A stretch of 37,124 nucleotides of DNA from Seison nebaliae. Its lineage: Eukaryota; Rotifera; Pararotatoria; Seisonacea; Seisonidae. The stretch is taken from NCBI GenBank assembly GCA_023231475.1, contig JALJEE010003218.1, positions 1 to 37,124 of the forward strand, given 5' to 3'. The first letter of the stretch is position 1. Each line of letters opens with the position of its first letter. Both the position numbers and the translations under genes were made by a program. Shown in pieces: positions 18,501 to 29,986 of this stretch. The notes under the pieces were generated by a model. It was not told the origin of the DNA. It did not search any database and saw only the letters and a program-made list of their open reading frames with translations.

Positions 18501-21500
18501 ATTGAGAGATATCGAGTTCAAATTAATTTTCCATTAGCTCGAGGTCAATTCTTTCTTCCAATTACTGAAATTTTACCTATTCTTCATCTACCGAATGAAG
18601 TGAAAACAAATGAGATTCAAGGTCTCCAACAACGAAATGTTTCAACATCATATCAAGCCAGTCGACTCACTACCTCTCAGAATAATAACGGAAATAACAC
18701 AAACAACAACAAGAGTAATGAATCAAAGAATGATATGGTGAATGATTATTTCTTACAAATGGAACATATTCCTACTCAATTGACAGCTGATCAACGAATG
18801 TTATTACAATTTAATCGATTTCGTGCAGCTAATCGAAATTCAAATAATAACACACAAATTCCATCCGTTCCTGGATCGATAGTAACGACATCGATTAATA
18901 TGGAGGATGGACGACGAATAGAAACGATCGATATTCATCATCTCAAAAGTTTAGAGTTACATCGATTAAATGAATTGAATCGTCAACTCTTCCAAACTCG
19001 ACATCATTATTCGATGGATATCGAATGGCCCAAAATCAATAATCGAATGATTAATCAATTCCATCAATATCATTCATTCTTATTTCGATTAGAAGATGAA
19101 TCGATCGAATCACGACAAGAATCAAATTTCATTCTTAAAAAACATTCGAAAGAAGCTTATCGAAAACAAAAAAATAAAGAGGAACAACAACAACAACAAC
19201 AACAACAGCAACAACAACAACAACAACATCAGACACAACAATCGAATCGAATTGGAAATGAGAAGAAATCATCAGCGATTGATGGTGAAGAATGGAATGA
19301 AATTACAAATAAATTATCTGTTGATGATGATGGTGTGACACATTTGGTTGATGATGAATTATTAAAATTTAAATTTCAAAATGATATTCGAATTCGTACT
19401 GTCAGTCGATGGTTATGTAGTTCTATGCCGATTCTTCTTCTTCCAAAGATCGTTGAAGGATATCCTCAATTAGACGAGGAATTCGAAAAGAGTAATGACA
19501 TTGCTACAGCGATAAATCGTTTATTATATCGGACAACTGCTTTACCGATAGGACGTGGAGCATTCGCTCTCGGCACTGTCCTCCCTATCAATAGTGAACC
19601 GATGTCTATTCCCATTTTATGTATTGATGGAATTCTCGCTTATAAGAATGATGCTGAACGTTTAGTGATTGGTAGTCGTCTCGTTAAACGTCATGAATTA
19701 ACATGGCCATTATTTCATAACGGAGTTGCATCCGGTCTTCTCGTTATCACATCACCCACCCCAATAAATGATAATTTCAATACGAAATCGAATGATTTGA
19801 TCACCACAGCAGCAAGAAGACGAGCTTGGGTTCGAGCTGAAGTGAAATCGAGAGATGAAATTTTTCAAACTAATTTTATCAAAACCGGTTTCGGTGAAGA
19901 CAACGAACATCGAGAACCGATTGAAGAGAAGGAGATGAAAATCATGAAAGGAATAATTAAACGACTTCGATCATTCTCATTCGTTTTCCATACTGAAGAT
20001 GACGTTCAAATTCGAAGTTGGAGAAGAAAAGGAAGAATAATTATGAACGATAAAGAAGAGAAGAAAAAAGAGAATTCTCTTTCACTCTCTTCTCGATCAT
20101 CGTCGTCAAATGATGGAAATGGATCACCAGAATATGTCTCATTTCAATTGATGAAATATATCAATCTCGTTAATCAGATAACAGACGAATTATCATATTC
20201 AGCTGCATCTGAAGTGCTTCAAATGATTTCTTTAACCATGCCATTAGTTATGTCACACGATCATTCAGGATTTCTTTATGGATTAGGATTGAATGGACAT
20301 TTCTCTAAAGATTCCAGTTGGTATTCTGATATGATTCCATTCGCTCAATCTTATTTGACATTAAATGATTCGATGACAACAATTGCTATTTTATTAGGAT
20401 TAGCAGCATCGAATGTTAGTTCAGATGACGAACAATTATGTCGATTATCATCACTTCATATTCCACAATATCTTCCGAGAAATCATCGTCAGAATTCGAA
20501 ACACATCTCTCCATCTGATGTGAGAGCTGCTGCCATTATATCAATGGGAATGATTAAAATGGAAACATTCGATTTACAAACTATCGCTGCGATGTTACGT
20601 GAAATGAGGGATGTTAATATAAATCATAATAAAGATCATCGATCAACATTCCGTGATCACGAACGACAAGTGACAGAGAATGAGAAAGAATATTATAATT
20701 TATCCATTGGCTTCACCATCGGTATGATATCAGCAGCTCAACCGAATTCGATAGAAAAAGAGAAATTATTGGATGAATTACTCAAATTGACGAAAACTGA
20801 CGAATCATTTTTATCATGTCGATCAATGGATGATTTAATAGATAATTCGTTGAGACCGATGCAACGACGACGAACTGAGAAATTTGAGGCAGCTGATCTT
20901 TTAAATTATTCGAATCATCCCGACAGTTTCCAATTACAACGATCATTCGATCGAGGACAAGAAGACGCATTTGAAGGTATTCTAGAAATAGCTGAATCGA
21001 TCGATGATTTCTTTTGTCGTCAACGTGAAGGTATCACCACTTCTTCTCATATTCATGGACCACAAACAATACAAGGAAGTGCTGAATCCAATGCTGCTAC
21101 TTCAATTACATTAGATCAATTGGATCCAGGTCGTAATCGATTAATCGATTATCAAATGACGAGAGTTCCCGTTCTCATTGCTATTGCCATTATTTATATG
21201 AGAACAGATAATTATAATTTAGCGCAACGTGTTCAACCGCCACCAACTAATATCGAACGAATGAAATTACATCCGATGGAATTATATACGAGATCGTTAA
21301 CGGAAAATTTGATTATTTGGAGTGAAATTCGTCCGACATTCCAATGGCACACTGAAGGATTTCCGAAGGATTTCATTCAAACTTACTATATTTATCGTCG
21401 GAAAATTTTCACGGAAATGAAAAGATTAAAATCGAAAGCAAAACGACAAGAGAAAGATGATGTTGAACATCAATTCAAAGAGAAAGCATTCGCCATTGCA

Positions 21501-23014
21501 TGGGATAGATCGGGATTAAGCAGTTTCCATGCCAACAATCAATACTCATCTCAAGTTCTCTCCATTCAATTTCTTCGTGTTTATTTAACGATACAAGATC
21601 GAAAATTCCGTCAACAATTCCTCGCATCGATGTGCGACGAAACAAATATTGCGATAAAGTTTGTGAAGAAATTCGCAGATATCTACCTCTCAACATTATG
21701 TCAATTGATTCAAGATGATAAAGAGAATAATTTCCTTCGACAATTCCATAATTATTCTTCAAGTGATCTTCCTCTCGATGAGGAGATTGATGAGAATAAT
21801 CATATTGTCGATAATGTCGTCGATGATTTATTAGGTGATATCGTCGATGATGTCGTTAGTGATGATATGATGAAGAATAATCCGGAAGTTGATGGATTCA
21901 TTGATGCTATGTTCATGGGAAAGTTCTTGGAGAGACAAGTGAAATATTTCGATCAATTCCTCCCACCAAATTTCTTGTTTACGAGTGAAAAAGATGAAGT
22001 GGAATCGTCAGTTTCTGATGAATTTTTCGTTTCACTTGTTTATATTCTGTTAGGGAAGTATCATGCACTTGCTTTGAAATATGCAGGAACTGCCAATTTC
22101 AAAGCGGCAACATTCTTATTTAAACAAATCAAAATGATTTCAGCAATGTTGGCGAAGAATGTCGATTACGGATTGAACGATACTCCATTCGAATTAGGAT
22201 CTCGAACGAGAGAAGCATATGAATTATTACTCGTTATGCTCATTGTCTTTTATTCGATGATTATGTCTGGTTCGGGAGATACGAAATTACTTCGATATAT
22301 TCGTCTATTGAGATCCATTCATATGGACATCTTTCGACATAATGTCTACGGAGCAAATTTAATGATTCATATGGCGATCGGTTTCCTCTTTCTGGGAGGT
22401 TGTCGTTACACTTTCGGTAATTCAAATAGAGATGTTATATTTCTTCTCATTTCAACGTTCCCTCGACTCAATTCTCTACCTCGACTCAATATCGGATATC
22501 ATCAGACTTGGAGACATCTTTACGTTCTTGCATCTCATCAACGGTTTAAATTAACTTCTTAATTATTTTGTTAATTGTCTAATTGTCTAATTGATTTCCA
22601 CTGACCAATTGTCCCATTTACAGATTATTGGTTGTAAGGAATTCGAAGAATTTACGATTAACTGCTAATAAGATTATGATGGAAATGGAAGATGGTGAAT
22701 CAATAACGAAGACGGCACCAACCATCATATCGACAAACGTGAAAAAGGTGACGATACATCCGATCAAGAGCTCACAACAAATCACAATGGAGAGCGACGG
22801 GGCACAATATTTATTAAAGTTTCATTTGATTTCATTCATCTTCTCTCTCATTCTCTTTCGATTTTATTCCACTAATTCACCACCAATCCAACCAACCAAA
22901 CGAACCTGGGACGAACGAATGGAATGGTGGCGAAATTTAACAAATCTTAATGATCAATTGATTTATTACACAAAACGACACATAAATTCTTTCAATTATA
23001 TTCTTCAATATTAA
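15513..23014 (+). CDS. ANAPC1: anaphase-promoting complex subunit 1 (APC1)
   Basis: Exon 1 is 15513-22543 and exon 2 is 22624-23014, joined across an 80-nt GT-AG intron and giving about 2,473 aa. Reading through the intron would stop at 22562; splicing continues the family segment RHLYVLASHQR into LLVVRNSKNLRL, as in other APC1 proteins. APC1 is the largest scaffold of the APC/C ubiquitin ligase, which drives mitotic exit. Supporting features are the N-terminal beta-propeller region (GAELGWHNRKN near residue 37), the long middle region, and the proteasome/cyclosome repeats (YGLGLNGHFSK, AILLGLAASNV, AAAIISMGMI, MAIGFLFLGGCRYTFGNSN). A polyglutamine run of about 16 (from codon 1225), a poly-Thr run near codon 890 and acidic Asp-rich stretches are inserts in presumed loops. 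After the splice, the C-terminal region is short (about 130 residues) and diverged compared with vertebrate APC1. It ends 95 nt from the convergent REEP gene. Confidence 0.95.
19186..19245 (+). repeat. CAA/CAG repeat encoding polyglutamine in APC1
   Basis: An almost pure run of CAA codons with one CAG encodes about 16 Gln, then His-Gln-Thr-Gln-Gln, within a region between the propeller and the PC repeats. It is likely length-variable between individuals. Confidence 0.9.
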
Positions 23015-23109
23015 TCATTTGACATTGATAGTGAAATGTTAACATCACATACAGAACTGTTAATGAATGAATAACGAATTTTAGATTATTATCAATAAAC
23101 TTCCCATTT

Positions 23110-24318
23110 TTACTTCTTCTTCTTTCCTTTTCCCTTGTCTTTGCCACCCTTGCCCTTATCTTTCCCTCCTTTTCCTTTGTCCTTCCCGCCCTTTCCCTTA
23201 TCCTTCCCTCCTTTCCCCTTATCTTTCCCTTTATCTTTTCCACCTTTCCCACCTTTATCTTTTCCACCTTTACCCTTATCTTTCCCCTTATCTTTTCCAC
23301 CTTTCCCTCCCTTATCCTTCCCTCCCTTATCTTTCCCTCCTTTATCCTTCCCACTCTTGTCCTTTCCTCCTTTTCCCTTATCGGGTTTACTTTTCACACT
23401 TTTCGTCTTGTCTTTTTTGGGGGCGAGAATGTCATCCGAATCATGATGAGTCAGAGAACCCTTCGAATCATTATGTGAGAAGGGATTAGTGAGAGTGGAG
23501 ACTTGGTCGACTGCCGAATCTTTCATCGGCGCCGAAAGTAACGGCCCAGCGCCAGTTACCATTTTGGACATTACCGGTTGTGGTTTCGGTATTAACATGG
23601 AGGGCGCATCGGACAAGTCTTTCTCGAACCTTTTCGAGTCTCGTCTCGTCTCTCGTTCTTCTTTATCTTTTCGCTTCAATCGTTCGAATTGAAGTGGAGA
23701 GACTTCGTTTAATCGAAGATAAAGTTTTTCCCAAAAATCATTGTCTGTTTTCGATGTTTAATAGATAAATTGAAAGATACTCAATAATATAAACAAGATT
23801 AACACAAATTGTAGATGAAAGTACATCCATTCTTTCGTGTTGGAGCCATACACCATAACATGACAACAAACTAAAACTGGTGAAACTAAAACTGAGAGGA
23901 AACATCTCCTAACTTTCACTAGCCAATACAAAGGTAATGCAGATTGATCGTAAAATACAAACTCGCTCCAATATTCCGTAATAATACTAAAACTAAAGAG
24001 AATCCAATACAAAATCCATTGATGGTATTCGTCTTGGTGAACATGTCTGATTGAGTAAACCCTGAAGAAGTTCGATGAATTCAGGTGGTTGAAATTAGGA
24101 AAACCTAACGATTCATAAGCAGGATAAACAAAACAAATAAAATTACATAAAAGATCAGCTCCATACCCAATCGCTAAATAGATGATAGTTGTGATAACGA
24201 ATGCTGTCACCAAATAAACTCGATCCAAATGAGTCAATGCTTCGAGTTTTGTGAGAATGTCTGTGAAGACGTTGCGTTCTTTCATCGAGTTGTTTAGTAC
24301 TCGATGATATGAGTTCAT
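23110..24318 (-). CDS. REEP5: REEP5/6-like ER membrane-shaping protein with a Lys/Gly-rich repeat tail
   Basis: Four exons (24110-24318, 23914-24061, 23804-23870, 23110-23744) join in frame across GT-AG introns of 48, 43 and 59 nt to give 352 aa. The first 145 residues match the TB2/DP1/HVA22 family, which bends ER tubules. These are MKERNVFTDILTKLEALTHL, IGYGADLLCNFI, VYPAYES joined to VYSIRHV, QWILYWILFSFSIITEYWSE and, created by the third exon, VVMLWCMAPTRKNG. These segments supply the paired hairpin membrane helices and the amphipathic end. Splicing out the 48-nt stop-free first intron restores the exact family spacing between PAY and QW. Exon 4 continues as LYLRLNEVSPLQFERLKRKD, a Ser/Asp-rich linker, then about 95 residues of GGKDKGK-type repeats ending in GKGKKKK. 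Unspliced, the two halves look like two unrelated genes. Such a tail is not usual for REEP5/6; a basic cytosolic tail could bind microtubules, RNA or acidic lipid. Confidence 0.85.
23113..23400 (-). repeat. tandem GGKDKGK-type coding repeat
   Basis: Imperfect units of 12-21 nt (plus-strand look: CCTTTATCTTTCCC and variants) encode GKGGKDKGK/GGKDKG units at the end of the REEP-like protein. Third positions vary among units while amino acids are kept, which suggests the protein sequence is under selection and this is not simple slippage. The opposite strand also stays open as a Pro/Phe/Ser/Leu repeat, which is an artefact. Confidence 0.85.
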
Positions 24319-24869
24319 GGGCGCAGAAGAAAACTGAATTTCAAAATAAAAAAATTTCTACTTTATTTCGTTCGAAAACAATACCGTCTCCTTTTCATAT
24401 GAGAGTGGAGAAAGTAGAATAAAAGAAAATTTTATGTTTTTTCAATTCAATTCAATTCAATTTTTTCTTTTCATTTCTGATATATAATCACTAAATCTTT
24501 CTGCCAGTCTTCCATCACTCGATCGATCTTATCGATTGATCTCCAATTTCCATTATTATCTAAATTTAATTAACACAATTCATTAATCATAATTGTAGAG
24601 TGGAGTTGCAAGAAGAAAGAAAATGGAATTGAAACAAAATACACTTCTCTCTTCTGCTCAGCGCGTAAGTGAGTGAATGATCGATGAAGAAGCTTCCATT
24701 TACTTTGGTCGCTTGTACATCTAAACTCCATGATCAATCATCAATTGTATGTGTATATGTGTGTGTGGTGAGTGAGTATTGGTCATTCGATCAGGTCACC
24801 TGTCTATTTCCCACCTGATATCTTCACTCTCCATGTACTTAATCAAAAAAAAAATCTATCTGGAAATTA
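24319..24869. other. intergenic region between the REEP-like and cysteine-cluster genes
   Basis: Holds the 5' flank of the REEP-like gene. A pentanucleotide run TTCAA (about 24441-24461) and a TG/TA-rich microsatellite (about 24746-24768) are present. No gene is seen. Confidence 0.5.
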
Positions 24870-26859
24870 TTAATTCCGAGGAATTATTTCTGAAAAGAAA
24901 AACCATAAAAATGAGAGGAAATGGAAACCTTTTAAGAATTTCTCAACTTTCCCATTCGATTCACAACACAACATTTTCGGTGTCAAACCACCTGATGAAA
25001 ATTGGCGTATCCAAGTCTCGTTGAATTGGTCGAATAGAACGATGACGAAGTCTCCTTTCAAAATTCTAAAAAGAAAAAGAAATGAAATTTTCTGTATTCA
25101 CATAACAAAACTGAACTGTTTGAGACTGATTCTTATTCGTTCAACTCCCTCATTCTTCTTACATTTACTACAACGTTTTGTATAAATTATTTGGTTGGGA
25201 CGGATAATTCGACAATGAGATTTCACACGAATATATCCCACATTATCTGCCTCTGTTGTCTTCTTTGTATTGCAAGTGGCACATTGAACAGTTCGTTGGA
25301 CAGATAAAACGCTTTTCAATGACACTTCTTTCGATTCCTCATTCTTTAACAACAACTTTCCCACCACATCTTTCGCCTCCATCCACGGTGTATCGAGTAA
25401 TAACTTCAATTTCTTCTTCTTACTCGACGTATCAGATGTAACCGAATTTCTACGTTTCCTCGACTCTTTCTTCACATTCAACAACTTCCTCAAACATAAA
25501 CTCGACTTAGGAATACTTTTGTCGGTGGATGAAAACGAATCACTTTCGGAATTTGAATGAACCGACGTTCCGACAGAATTAGGTGAAGGAACTGAAAAAT
25601 AATAGAAATTGTCATAAATGATTTACATCAGATTTTCAAAAATGATAAATTTATATAGATACTTAATTGTCATCATTTCAATGAGGTTTCAACACAAGAG
25701 AATTCTAAATAAATTTAAAAGATCGATAAATTTAAATAAAAACTCATTGTCATCATCTCAATGATTAACAGAAGAAGTTTCTAAATAAATTTATCATGTT
25801 ATCAATAAGTTTGCGTTAATAACACTGATTTCTGATGAATGGTTTAAATGAAGTGACGTTCGATAAATCGATTTCAGATGATGATTTTGTTGATGGATCC
25901 GATTGAATCAATTCAATTTTCGAAAAGTCTTTTATTGACATATTCGTTTCTCTTTTATTCTTCGATAATATTCTAGATGTTGTTGTTGTTTTTGGAAATT
26001 GAAATTTATCTTCATCGGAATGTTTCATTATTAATGGAAGAATGTTGTCTTGTGATGTCGTGGTTATTGGTAATTTTGATGTTTTCGAAAAATTTACAAA
26101 TGATTCATAATCCAAATCAGACGAATGGTTATTTGATGCTGTTGTAGTAGCTGTACATAAATTATTCAGTTTCGACGACGATAACGAATCATTGTCAAAC
26201 GACGATAATTCGAATGATGATTCGAATGTCAAAGCTTGATCGAAATTGTTCGAATTTAATGGATGATTCAAATCAATTGAATGGATGAGAGCATTCTCAT
26301 CTTCTGGTTCGGTGGCGAAGAATTCCTGATTGTTTATAATGAAGTTTTGTGATTTCTGTTTTCCGTCCAGATAATCCAACGAGTCAACCACATCAAAATC
26401 GGAAGGAAATGATCTCTCATTCACATCATCTATCTCATATCGATCATTGTCGAACTAAATTTAAAATAATAATAATAATGATAAATTTATGAAAAATTTT
26501 CAATAATATTTCAAGAGAAAACTAACTGCCAACAAATTATGATCAACCCTTCCAAGCAACATTTCAGTTGTTAGATCGTTTAAAGTACGTGAAATCTTCA
26601 TCATCTCCTGATGCTGATTGAAACACTGTATGTGAACAGAAAAGAAATGAAAGAGAAAATGAGAAATCATTTATCGAACCATTTCATTGGAACAGATTAC
26701 ACAAGCTTCCTCATCACCAATTTGTAGAATGATATTTTGTTTATTGCATCGCATACATTTCATCATTTGCTCATTCACCATCACACAACACTTCAATGTT
26801 TCATCAATCTGATTAGATATCGTAACAATTGAAATATAATGAAAATAATATAAATCCAC
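24870..26859 (-). CDS. unrecognised protein with two cysteine clusters, six exons
   Basis: Exons 26680-26859, 26527-26625, 25824-26454, 25102-25591, 24929-25065 and 24870-24889 join in frame across GT-AG introns of 54, 72, 232, 36 and 39 nt to give about 518 aa. The first exon carries a ribbon-like KCMRCN...ACVIC (CxxC-x17-CxxC), and the second is a short helix (CFNQHQEMMKISRTLNDL). Exon 3 is a long Ser/Asp/Asn-rich, probably disordered region. Exon 4 has a basic stretch (KKESRKRRNS, SKKKKLKLL, a likely nuclear signal) and a second cluster (QCATCNTKKTT...SHC...KRCSKCKK). Exon 5 ends with GDFVIVLFDQFNETWIRQF, which has a small beta-barrel look. This suggests a nuclear, zinc-binding, perhaps chromatin- or RNA-related protein, but I recognise no family. 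The 5' end is uncertain: an acceptor-like TCTAATCAG lies inside the first exon, and the ATG at 26859 may not be the real start. The last 39-nt intron is stop-free and could be retained. Confidence 0.6.
25630..25800. repeat. imperfect tandem duplication inside an intron
   Basis: Two copies about 77-80 nt apart share the block TTGTCATCATTTCAATGA/TTGTCATCATCTCAATGA followed by TCTAAATAAATTTA. They lie in the 232-nt third intron of the cysteine-cluster gene and explain why it is much longer than the other introns. Confidence 0.6.
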
Positions 26860-27382
26860 TTTAACGCTTCAATTTTCAACAAACTAATTCTACTATTCTT
26901 CTGATTTTTTCAAAAAAAATATTTTCTTAAAATTTATCCGAATATTGTTATTCACAATTTTTCATTAGTCAACAATGGATACATATCTGACAAGCTTGTT
27001 TATTGGTAAAATAGTGAGCTTATCCCCATCTAAAAGAACGATCATCCAAAAATATTTTTTAACTTTTATTACTATGAAATTCCATAAATTAATTATTATT
27101 AAGGAAATATTTTTAGTCAGTGTTCAAGTTGTAGTTTATTCTGAATTAATAAAAATTTTAATTGAAATTAATTGAAGAAGGTGTTAACGGAATTTTAGAA
27201 ATAATTAGAAAAGGAAATTTACTTTTAAGAATTTTATTATTTGAAGTATTATTACAAAACTTTTATAAAATGAAATGGATAATTCTCATTAACAATATTT
27301 ATAGAATTAATAATACGAAACGAATGAATGAATTTATCGTTTGAAATTTAAAATTTGAATACAGAAAACGAATTATGGCAAA
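26860..27382. other. intergenic region with possible small plus-strand frames
   Basis: Two overlapping plus-strand frames (26975-27175 starting MDTYLTSLFIG, and 27162-27344 without an ATG) encode Ile/Leu-rich sequence. A donor-like ATTGGTAAAA at about 27003 follows the first codons, so a small spliced gene is possible, but in such AT-rich DNA the frames may be chance. The 3' end of RRM1 lies at the right edge. Confidence 0.35.
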
Positions 27383-29986
27383 TTAACCGGAACACATTTG
27401 ACAAGCTTCTTTGTTCTTCAACGAACAGACTTCTTTCGCCTTCTTTCGTTCATCTGGTGTCATCGCTTTAATATCGACATTTCTCACAGCCGATTCGATC
27501 ATTTCCATAGCTGGACTTGATTTTGCTTCTACCCGTTCGTTCTCCTTATTCCGATATTTGATCGTCTCCACATTCTTTGTCACGGTGAATTTGATAGGAT
27601 CGGCTGCCGGTCGTGTTCGTAGATAATACATTCCAGTTTTCAGTCCTTTCTTCCAAGCATAAAAATGCATTGATGAGATTTTCGCGTAATTCGGTTCGGC
27701 GATATGAATGTTCAACGATTGAGATTGATCGATATAAACGGCACGATCTGCTGCCATTGATATGATGCACTTTTGAGATATCTCCCAAACGGTCTTGTAC
27801 AAAAGTCGAATACGTTCTGGAATAATTTTTAGATGTTGAATCGAACCATTCGCTCCAATAATTTCATTCTTCATTTCTTCATTCCACAAATTTAAACGAC
27901 TCAAATCTTGGAGAAGATGTGAATTAACAATTTGGAATTCTCCACTCAATACACGTCGAGTGTAAACATTCGAAGTATATGGTTCGAATGCTTCATTATT
28001 TCCCAATATTTGAGCGGTACTAGCTGTTGGCATTGGTGCAATCAATAATGAATTTCTTACACCAAAATTCTTTATCTTTTCTCTTAATTCATTCCAATCC
28101 CATAAAACTGATGGTTGATGATTATCCCACATATCGAATTGGAGGATATTCTGAGAGATTGGTGATCCTTCATATGTTTCATACGGTCCTTCCACATGTG
28201 CCAATTCACAACTCATTTCTAATGCTCCGAAATAAATAGTTTCGAAAATCAATCGATTTAATTTCGCCGCTTCATCACTATCGAATGGATAGCCCATAAG
28301 AATGAATGCATCAGCCAATCCTTGCACTCCAACCCCCATTGGACGATGTCGCATATTCGATAATCGCGTCTCTTCCAATGGATAGAAATTACGATCGATA
28401 ATCCGATTCAAATTCTTCACGATCGTTTTCGTAACTGATTTCAATTTGTGGAAATCGAAAAACATTTTCTCGTCCTCTGTATTCGTCGTGTATTGATAAG
28501 TGGCTTTGTAGAACTTCTCTGCTTCATTTATTTCTAAAACATTCACCGGCTTCTCATAATAATGACGAGTAAGTTGTGACGCCTTCACAACAAAACGAGG
28601 TAGTGAAATTGAGGCTAAATTGCAAACGGCAATTTCTTCGCTCGACGAATATTGTACGATTTCTGTACACAAATTCGAACATTTTATCGTTCCCAAATTC
28701 TTTTGATTACTCTTCCGATTACACGCGTCTTTGTATAACATGAAAGGAATTCCCGTTTCGATTTGAGCGTCGATAATGGAAAACCATAATTTTTGAGCTG
28801 GAATTGTTTGTTTTCCACAATTTTCATTTTCGTATTTGAGGTAGAGACGATCGAATTCTTCTCCATAACAATCAGATAGACCAGGACACTCATGAGGACA
28901 CATCAATGTCCAATTTTTGTTTTGTTCAACGCGACGCATAAACAAATCAGGTATCCACAACGCATAGAAAAGATCTCTGGCACGATTCTCTTCTTTTCCT
29001 GTATTTTTCTTCCCATCAATAAAATCGAAAATATCAGCATGCCATGGTTCCAGATAAACGGCAAAAGCTCCCGGTCTCTTATTTCCACCTTGATCAACAT
29101 AACGAGCTGTATTATTATATACTCTCAACATTGGCAACAAACCATTGGAAGTTCCATTCGTTCCACAAATGAAACTTCCAGCCGCTCGAATACAATGAAC
29201 ATTAAATCCAATTCCACCAGCATTCTTCGAAATTAATGCACATTGTTTCAACGTATCATAAATTCCTTCGATTGAATCGTCCTTCATTGTCAACAGAAAA
29301 CAACTACTCATTTGAGGACGAGATGTGCCCGAATTGAAGAGAGTGGGCGAAGCGTGTGTGAACCATTTCTCTGACATCAGATCATAAGTTTCCAGAACTG
29401 ATTCGATGTTTTTCCCATGAATACCGATGGCAACTCTCATAATGAGATGTTGTGGACGTTCAACGACATTCCCATCAATTTTCAATAAATAACTTCGTTC
29501 TAATGTTTTGAATCCGAAGAAATTATAATTGAAATCACGATCATAAATAATGGCTGAATTCAATCGATCACTATTCATTCGAATAATATTGATCGTTTCT
29601 TCACTAATCATCGGCGCTGCTTCATTCGTATTCTTTCGTCGATAATTAAATAAATCTTCCATCACTTCTGAAAAGATTTTCTTCGTTTGTTTATGCAAAT
29701 TAGAAATGGCGATCCTCGCTGCTAGAATGGCATAATCGGGATGAGCTGTCGTCATAGAAGCCGCCGTTTCCGCTGCTAAATTATCCAATTCGACAGTTGT
29801 GACACCTGGATACAATCCTGTAATCACTTTCATAGTGATAGCGATCGGTTCCACGAAATCTTGATTTAGTCCATAACACAACTTCGAAATTCGTGAAGTT
29901 ATCTTATCAAATAAAACGGATTCCTGTCGTCCGTCACGTTTCACCACATACGTTTTCGAATTGAAATTCGGTTGAATTTTATTCAT
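27383..29986 (-). CDS. RRM1: ribonucleoside-diphosphate reductase large subunit (class Ia)
   Basis: A single exon of 867 aa. I start at the ATG at 29986 ([20 protein letters not shown]), because the frame upstream of it is hydrophobic and not family-like. The enzyme reduces ribonucleoside diphosphates to deoxy forms with the small subunit (R2) in the cytosol. Seen in order: the N-terminal ATP-cone ([20 protein letters not shown]), the dithiol cysteine in [16 protein letters not shown], the substrate loop [17 protein letters not shown] (the catalytic Asn-Cys-Glu), [11 protein letters not shown] (the partner cysteine), [20 protein letters not shown], the radical-transfer tyrosine pair in GMYYLRTRP, and the C-terminal CQMC shuttle cysteines. 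All catalytic residues are present. The protein is longer than human RRM1 (792 aa) mainly through an 11-residue N-terminal addition and internal inserts, for example around the [11 protein letters not shown] and SISLP regions. The ATP-cone implies normal allosteric control by ATP and dATP. Confidence 0.97.
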   Translation of the reverse strand: MNKIQPNFNSKTYVVKRDGRQESVLFDKITSRISKLCYGLNQDFVEPIAITMKVITGLYPGVTTVELDNLAAETAASMTTAHPDYAILAARIAISNLHKQTKKIFSEVMEDLFNYRRKNTNEAAPMISEETINIIRMNSDRLNSAIIYDRDFNYNFFGFKTLERSYLLKIDGNVVERPQHLIMRVAIGIHGKNIESVLETYDLMSEKWFTHASPTLFNSGTSRPQMSSCFLLTMKDDSIEGIYDTLKQCALISKNAGGIGFNVHCIRAAGSFICGTNGTSNGLLPMLRVYNNTARYVDQGGNKRPGAFAVYLEPWHADIFDFIDGKKNTGKEENRARDLFYALWIPDLFMRRVEQNKNWTLMCPHECPGLSDCYGEEFDRLYLKYENENCGKQTIPAQKLWFSIIDAQIETGIPFMLYKDACNRKSNQKNLGTIKCSNLCTEIVQYSSSEEIAVCNLASISLPRFVVKASQLTRHYYEKPVNVLEINEAEKFYKATYQYTTNTEDEKMFFDFHKLKSVTKTIVKNLNRIIDRNFYPLEETRLSNMRHRPMGVGVQGLADAFILMGYPFDSDEAAKLNRLIFETIYFGALEMSCELAHVEGPYETYEGSPISQNILQFDMWDNHQPSVLWDWNELREKIKNFGVRNSLLIAPMPTASTAQILGNNEAFEPYTSNVYTRRVLSGEFQIVNSHLLQDLSRLNLWNEEMKNEIIGANGSIQHLKIIPERIRLLYKTVWEISQKCIISMAADRAVYIDQSQSLNIHIAEPNYAKISSMHFYAWKKGLKTGMYYLRTRPAADPIKFTVTKNVETIKYRNKENERVEAKSSPAMEMIESAVRNVDIKAMTPDERKKAKEVCSLKNKEACQMCSG

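Noticed and set aside
22628-23014. Separate small gene after APC1
   Set aside because: The frame also starts without a proper ATG and is better explained as exon 2 of APC1: the acceptor at 22623, the phase and the resumed APC1 sequence all agree.
23135-23446. Plus-strand Pro/Phe/Ser/Leu repeat frame of 103 codons
   Set aside because: It is the antisense of the GGKDKGK coding repeat; a repeat with few stop-type triplets stays open on both strands.
23110-23679. Independent lysine-rich gene
   Set aside because: The frame extends upstream to a splice acceptor at 23745 and joins in phase to the REEP exons.
26975-27344. Two overlapping plus-strand Ile/Leu-rich frames
   Set aside because: The second lacks an ATG, the two are out of frame, and no complete splice solution was found; not called as a gene.
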